Source: Hemileia vastatrix (lineage: Eukaryota; Basidiomycota; Pucciniomycetes; Pucciniales; Zaghouaniaceae). From it: a stretch of DNA of 64,000 nucleotides. The first letter of the stretch is position 1. Each line of letters starts with the position of its first letter. Below the pieces are notes generated by a model. The model saw only the letters and a list, made by a program, of their open reading frames with translations. It was not told the DNA's origin and made no database searches. Below, in pieces: positions 58,801 through 64,000 of this stretch. The stretch covers positions 8,175,501 to 8,239,500 of the forward strand of contig JASXTE010000007.1 of NCBI GenBank assembly GCA_030280995.1, in the 5' to 3' direction. Position numbers and translations under genes: made by a program.

Positions 58801-59891
58801 ATATTTACACTACCTTGAAAATCTTGAAAATTTAAAAAGTCTTCCTTCTTGCTAAACATATGTTCCGAGGCACCTGAGTCCAATAATATCTCATTACTGG
58901 CGGTAAGACATATTTTAGCTTTAACGGTTCCTATAAAAGAAAATTTTGGCACCTCTTGGTTACCAACATAAATATCGACATCACTCCCATAGTCCTCCCC
59001 ATAGAGAAACTTTTCCTCGTTGCCAAAAATCTCAAGCTCATATTTGATTTCTTGTTTCTTGTTTGGCCATTCTTCACTACTCTCTTCATGACTAATAGTT
59101 CTCTTTCCAAGGAATGCCACACTATTTCCCTCTTTAGCTTTGTTCGTGGCTTCAACTACATTGGTGTTCTTTGGGGGCGCAAATTTATACTTACTCCAAG
59201 GCTTCTTACACTCACGAGAAGAGTGCCCCATGATCCCGCAATTGTAACACTTCATGTTCCTCTTCGGGGCTGTAGTAGTCATCATCGCAACATTTTCTCC
59301 TTTCCTGGCAGCAAATTGCTTACTATCCTTTTCAAGGCGTTTCAATACTTCCTTGAGTCTTAATACTTCTCCTTTTATGAGTATCCTGATGAACAACTCG
59401 TATTCCTTAGGTAATTTATGAAGTACTTGTAATGACAACACCTCATCATCGATCTTCAAACCGGTGAGTTTTATTTTGCTGTTTACTGTTCTTACCTCTT
59501 TAACAAATTGATTAACATTTGTGAATTCTATTCCCAACAATTCAGTGAAGGCCATCCTTCTTCCCTGCGCATCTCCTCCGGCATATTTCTCTTTCAATAA
59601 ATCCCAAGCCATTTTCCCATCACCTTTCTTTTCTCCAAACAACTTGCTGGCAATCATGGCAATGTGGTCATCGTTGAGGCTTAAAATTATCAAGTTGTAG
59701 GCCTTTCTTTTTCGCTCCTCTACTTTTTCAGTGGAATTTCCGGTGACATACTCTAAACATTTTACATTATCTAGCTCGGCCTCCATGATGGTGGACCACA
59801 CAAAGTAATTACTTTCATTTAAAAGACAACGGGGGTTGTTCCCATTATTATTGTTGTTGGATTCGGACATATTGTTTGGATGATGCGACAA
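55518..59891 (-). pseudogene. Copia Gag-Pol, one frame with three nonsense codons
   Basis: About 1457 codons in a single frame with in-frame stops at 58347-58349 (TGA), 56421-56423 (TAA) and 56373-56375 (TGA). The order is typical of Ty1/copia: Gag (UBN2-like; residues 1-200), CX2CX4HX4C knuckle (CYNCGIMGHSSREC, about 212), protease (LLDSGASEH, about 336), integrase with H...C motif (RLGHPG, CDSCKQG) and core (ISDGGGEF, about 565), reverse transcriptase with WVDD in place of YVDD (about 1033), and RNase H (SSTEAEF). Both TGA stops could come from CGA by one transition. The frame runs about 102 codons into the 3' LTR, an unusual arrangement. Readthrough apart, this copy cannot make full-length Pol. 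Confidence 0.9.
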
Positions 59892-59933
59892 GTGATTTTA
59901 AAGACTGATACGATTTGTTGGTACTGATAATGT

Positions 59934-60527
59934 ATTAAATTGATGATTTAATCTTAAAGATTGTTAATTTATTACTTCAAATATAAACAGATTTCAATAA
60001 ATAATTATTCACAAAAATATTCGTACTAACTAACTATTCTACAAGATCATGCTCATTTATATACCTTAGAGTAATAGTGTACATGATATGCTTTTCTACT
60101 AAAACATTTCACATAACAATTGATTACTTTTGGATTTAGTTTCTCCCACATAGTTGCTATACATTTTACTCTTTTAACATTAACTTTTCCTACATCTTGC
60201 GCTTTGTGCTTATTGACCTTTTAACTTTTAAATACAAACTTATCCTGCGGGCATGAGACGTTAGTGGTTTTGTTTCTTTTCTTAAGTATGTCTTTTGCAC
60301 CCTTCCTTAATGTCAGATGTTTAGTCTTTATTCTCCATTGCCACCTTAACATTTTAACCTTCTTATGGATAATGTCTCCTATGACCCTAATATACTTATC
60401 TTCATCTGTAATTGAATAGTATTCACTACTAGTATCCTCTTGAGAACTTGTATCGCCATCTTGTGAGTTATCCAGAGGTTGAGATGCCAAGTGGATGAAA
60501 GTTAGATTGGCTTCTATGGCGTTAACA
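59934..60527 (-). repeat. 5' LTR of the copia element
   Basis: 594 bp, about 98% like the left copy. It contains the same C-terminal coding stretch (60221-60490), here without upstream pol. I see no convincing tRNA primer site beside it. Confidence 0.88.
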
Positions 60528-60863
60528 CTGACAGTTCCATCCCTTCAAAAGCTCCATCCAGAAGAGATCCATCTGCTTCCAAATCACCCTCTCCGGCTCC
60601 ATCTTTTAACAACCCTGTTACTCCATCACCAGCACCTCCTCCAGCTGAATCCAACAGTAATAACAACCACAACAACAACAACAATCCCACTGCTCCAACT
60701 AAGCCCCAGGAACATCAGCCTCCTAGTTAACCTTCTCAAAATCTTTCAGAGGAAGACCAAGAGAATCCATATCTTTCCCTGGTTGATTCACCCACTATGA
60801 CCATTCCAGAATCTTCAGAGATCCAAATTCCAGCTGCTTACAAATTTTATGAGCTTCCAATCT

Positions 60864-60932
60864 GTAAGTACCAAATTAATTCATCCCATTTCTTCAACAA
60901 AAATAATTACTAATCCAATTCTTCTTGTCTAG
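60864..60932 (+). other. Spliceosomal intron in antisense gene 2
   Basis: 69 bp with donor GTAAGT, branch-like TACTAAT 22 bases before the end, pyrimidine tract and TAG acceptor. The flanking frames join without a stop. Confidence 0.7.
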
Positions 60933-62168
60933 TTGACACCCCTCCTCCTGAATCTACTATTGGAGTTGGCCAACCTCTTGAAACTTCTTTGACCCTGGAT
61001 TATGGAGACATGAAGAAACACCTAAGCACTATGTGTTCCAACATGCTAAAAGCCTTTGCCCTCCATGGACCTTTGAATGACTTTGAAAAATCCCCGAGAA
61101 AGCGCCTGTTGGACGACCACTGGAAAATGTCTAGGATCATTAAGCACACCCTCCAGCACTCCATTCCTGCCTCTTCTTCTTCCTCCTCTGAGCTTCCCTC
61201 TAATCCAATTCCTGACCATTACAATCCATATAATCTCTCCAGCAGGATGCACTTCAAAGAACACAGTGCTTCCCACAATCCCAACAAAAAACAAAAACGA
61301 CATCAAAATCCGGACCAGCCTCCAGAAGATTCATCATCCAGACAATGAGCTCCTGCAAAAAGATTAGAAACATAATAATAATATAAAACAATTAATAAAA
61401 ATAATTTCAGAATTTTTTTTTTTTTTTTGTAAGGTACTAATATACTAAAATTAAAAATTGATAAATAAAATGAAATAAAATAAATGAAATAAAATATAAT
61501 ATAAAAAATAATACAAATGGTATCCCCCAGCCAATTGATGAGCTGATCCCCTGATACCTTACCCACATCCAAGTGCACCTTGATGTGGATACACAATTAA
61601 ATATTTTAAATGATTAACAGAAAACAAAAAAAACAAAAACAAAAAATTAGAAATTCAGAAGATAATAAAAATAATGAAACACAGAAACAAATGAAATAAA
61701 TAATAAATAAAAAAAGAAAGAAAATAGCATTGCCTGGCCAATTGATGAGCCTTTCCCCACCACTGCTTGCCCACATCCAGGTGACCCTGATGTAGTAACA
61801 CCCTATATTTTTGATTTTATAATTTTAAACAACCCCCATAAAAAAATCAAAAGAAAAAAAAGAGAAAAAAATAAAAAAATCTAAAACTACTATCTATCAA
61901 AAACATAACTACAAAATCAATAAATCTTAGCTCCATAGATGGTCCAATAAGAGAAAGTCCGGTCCATAGAAATGATCACTGGGTGGGCTCCCTCCAATAA
62001 GTAAAAATGATGGAAGACCACAAGTGATCCACCACCAATCTGAAAGAACCAAAGATAAAGAAGCCAGTCCAAAACCAGTTTAAAGTCATAGTGGACTTGA
62101 AACCTGAATAATAAACAACAGAACTAGAATTCAACTAGGAAAAACAAAAGACTTGAGACAGACATTCT

Positions 62169-62210
62169 GGGGTAACTGTTCTACAGAGAAGCCAGCTCAT
62201 CAGTTACCCC
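62169..62210. ncRNA. Hairpin copy 2 of element B
   Basis: 10-bp arms GGGGTAACTG/CAGTTACCCC. The loop is AT-rich at its start and holds GCCAGC.CAT before the second arm, as in the other copies. Confidence 0.5.
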
Positions 62211-62431
62211 CACACTTGCCAAAATAAAATCTAGAAGCCCCCCCTGGGTACCTTCTAACAAAAATACAACATCCAACACAAAAAAAAACCCAAACCAATA
62301 AGAGTGAAGAGTCCAGCACATGAAAACCAAAGGAAATTCCAGTTTAAAGTCATAGAGGACTGAAACCTGTGAAAAGAAACCAATACTAGGGTTCAACCAT
62401 ATTAAGAGAAAGGGTTGGAAACATACAATCT

Positions 62432-62472
62432 GGGGTAACTGTTGATAGAGCAGCCAGCCCATCAGTTACCCC
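62432..62472. ncRNA. Hairpin copy 3 of element B
   Basis: Same arms as copy 2, with a loop containing CAGCCAGCCCAT. Confidence 0.5.
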
Positions 62473-62615
62473 TACACTTGCCAAGATCAAATCTAGAAGC
62501 CCCACCCATGGGTACCTTTTAACAAAAAGTTTCCAACACAAAAGTTGCTCTGCAACACCAAAAAAAAAAATTCCAAAACATAAAGAACGTTCCATAGTTT
62601 ATTCTCATTGCGGAG

Positions 62616-64000
62616 TCAATCTTCTACATGCCTAGTGCCTCTGGGATAGAACCTCTTCACCTGGTCTGCAGCCACTCTCTTTTTCAAGACTGCACCATCC
62701 AACTATTCTAAAACATAAGAACCTCCAGACACCTGAGATCTGACTCTGTAAGGTCCATTCCATCTGTCAGAAAACATTTTTCCCCACTGACTCTCCAAAC
62801 TTCTATTATACACTAAAACCAAACAACCAGGTTTCAAGGGATTCCTGAGTCTATGAGCCAACTTCTTGTCCCAGTATCTGACTGATTGATTCCTAATCTT
62901 TATCATTCTGGAGTATGCCTTCTCTTGACATTCCTCTCTACATTCTAACTGTTGCATCCTGGCACAGAGCAAATCTTCTGTTGAGTGCACTTCATCCCAA
63001 TCAATTCCAAGATAAGAGACAGCTTCCAAGTCCACAGGTAGAACAGCTTTCTGACCAAACATTAACTCATAAGGAGAATAGCCAGTTGTCCTCTTCACAG
63101 TGACCCAACTAGCAAATAACACCAAGGGTAAATAATGCCTCCACTTTTCAGCACTATCTCCGCACATCTTCACCAAAGCATTCTTGATAACTTGATGGCC
63201 TCTTTCAACCATGCCTTCAGCTTCAGAATAATATGGTGTAGCCACTCTAACTTTAGAAACAATACTAGCTGCAGCTTCTTTAAATTCGGCACCAAACTCT
63301 GGCCCGCCATCAACAGTCACCAACTTCATCAACCCATACCTATAAATCCACTCCTTCTTAAAAAACTCTGCCACATTCTTGGCAGTCAAATTAACCAGAG
63401 GCACTGCCTCAACCCAACCAGACAAATCATCCCTAGAAACAATCAAGTATTTATACCTGCCCTCTTTAATATGGACAGCATCCAGACTGACCCTTCCAAA
63501 AACAGTTGATTCACCAGTAGCATGGCCGACCTCTTAAGGTTTCAAGTGACTTCTTCTTTGACATTCTTCACAAGATTGAACCCAACCCTGCACAGCCAAC
63601 TTCATACCTGGCCACCAAAATCTGTCTGCTACTCTTCTATAAGTCTCCCCAAAGCCTCTATGACCAAGGTCTTCATGCAAAGACTTCAAAACCAATTCTT
63701 GACCCTTCTTCTGAGTCACCACCACTTGAGGATTCGGATGTCTCCTCCTCATCAACCACCTTCCTGACACATAAAATCCAGGACTCTTCTTCTTGATTGC
63801 CAACCAAGTATCATCATCACAACTATCTGGCCTCTCCAAGGTCAACAGATATTCCACCAAAATAAAATAAAACCCAGATTGACCCCAGGTCTCATCTTCA
63901 AAATCCAACAAAACAACATCCAAGGGTACAATTCTATCATCAAAATCACCAGTGTGAACATGAGCCAATTGAGCAGCCCAACCAGGACACCAATATTTAA
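62616..64000 (-). pseudogene. Element B Pol: integrase, C-terminal part, two nonsense codons
   Basis: The frame enters from the right edge and stays in one phase to the TGA at 62616-62618. Stops interrupt it at 63534-63536 (TAA) and 62703-62705 (TAG). The N-terminal zinc motif of integrase is visible (LHEDLGHRGFGE...CEECQRR, about 63540-63690), followed by the catalytic core with SRDDLSGWVEA, VDGGPEFG and YSEAEGMVERGH, and a C-terminal domain with FSDRWNGPYRV. The DDLSGW...DGGPE pattern is typical of basidiomycete gypsy elements. The homologous reading beyond the second stop (LDGAVLKKRVAADQVKRF) shows that the true end is near 62616. Reverse transcriptase and Gag lie beyond the window. Confidence 0.87.

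Larger units (their letters stand above)
55230..60527 (-). mobile_element. Ty1/copia retrotransposon nested in element B
   Basis: 5298 bp between LTRs 55230-55824 and 59934-60527, flanked by the 5-bp duplication CTGAC (55225-55229 and 60528-60532). The LTRs differ at about 12 of 595 positions by eye, so the insertion is recent but older than gypsy 1. It interrupts antisense gene 2. Confidence 0.92.
54532..61348 (+). pseudogene. Antisense Cys-cluster protein 2, split by the copia element
   Basis: The ATG at 54532 opens a frame with CKQCIHMCRPC and CDSCYSKKKKC, again two CX2CX6C clusters, 15 residues apart. From about 54745 the Ser/Arg/Pro-rich continuation moves to another frame, and from about 54921 to a third. 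The third is open to 55229, where the copia element is inserted; with the element and one copy of its CTGAC duplication left out, it continues from 60533 to a TAA at 60729. The same frame continues past that stop to a 69-bp intron (60864-60932; GTAAGT...TACTAAT...TCTAG). The last exon, 60933-61348, encodes LDYGDMKKHLSTMCSNMLKA and a Ser/Lys-rich tail. The intron and the shared design with gene 1 argue for a former gene; frame changes, the stop and the insertion argue that this copy is dead. Confidence 0.6.
61349..62615. repeat. Non-coding region of element B with repeated hairpins
   Basis: Between integrase and antisense gene 2. Two copies of a ~75-bp unit (CCAATTGATGAGC, CCCACATCCA, GATGT) lie at 61515-61590 and 61735-61800. 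Two copies of a ~90-bp unit with perfect hairpins have arms at 62169-62178/62201-62210 and 62432-62441/62463-62472. Each is followed by ACACTTGCCAA and CTAGAAGCCCC. The related unit at 54021 lies on the other side of the copia element. Confidence 0.7.
52058..64000 (-). mobile_element. Ty3/gypsy element B, 3' part, with antisense genes
   Basis: The 3' LTR lies at the left (52058-53149), integrase at the right (62616-64000), and the 5' part lies beyond the window. Between them are two plus-strand genes for Cys-rich proteins, repeated motifs and a nested copia element. The LTR is homologous to that of element A, so both belong to one family, but they are separate insertions in the same orientation. 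Confidence 0.82.

Noticed and set aside
60495..60800. 101-codon plus-strand ORF crossing the right copia LTR boundary
   Set aside because: It starts inside the LTR and uses a frame different from the continuation of antisense gene 2.

Overview
This AT-rich window reads as a transposon-filled stretch of a filamentous fungal genome, most likely a basidiomycete. The evidence is the short GT-AG introns (50-100 bp), the chromodomain Ty3/gypsy polyprotein, PIF/Harbinger transposases of the fungal type, a second gypsy lineage of the type I associate with basidiomycetes, and one host gene resembling the RNA polymerase I core factor Rrn11. Two elements resemble those I associate with rust fungi (Pucciniales), but the order is an inference. 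I see no rRNA, tRNA or CRISPR locus and no operons.

Layout. (1) 1-4786: 5' half of gypsy element A on the minus strand (gag, zinc knuckle, protease, start of pol) with its 5' LTR, which carries a nested MITE. (2) 4787-10250: hairpin arrays, a second MITE, a Harbinger transposase relic, a solo LTR with TATAC duplications, and a three-copy repeat. (3) 10255-19102: a complete young chromovirus (gypsy 1) with near-identical 1177-bp LTRs, CTGTC target duplications and one intact 1955-codon frame. (4) 19108-31515: gene-poor DNA with a remarkable satellite of palindromes (20.99-22.72 kb), transposase relics and small repeats. (5) 31516-41161: an older, broken relative of the chromovirus (gypsy 2). 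(6) 41.5-48.5 kb: an unrecognised coding relic, a Harbinger element with TIRs and an apparently intact spliced DDE transposase, and a dead Harbinger copy. (7) 49601-50547: the Rrn11-like three-exon gene. (8) 52058-64000: 3' part of gypsy element B, whose LTR is homologous to that of A. B has antisense spliced genes for Cys-rich proteins between integrase and 3' LTR, repeated hairpins, and a nested Ty1/copia element (55230-60527).

The most unusual observations are: (a) a second reading frame overlapping the 5' end of gag, conserved as protein in both chromoviruses at the same relative frame; (b) antisense, intron-containing genes with two CX2CX6C clusters inside element B; (c) a ~320-bp satellite whose units consist of palindromes with compensating changes in both arms; (d) a hairpin repeated three times in element B with a compensating base-pair change. 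All sequence comparisons were done by eye.
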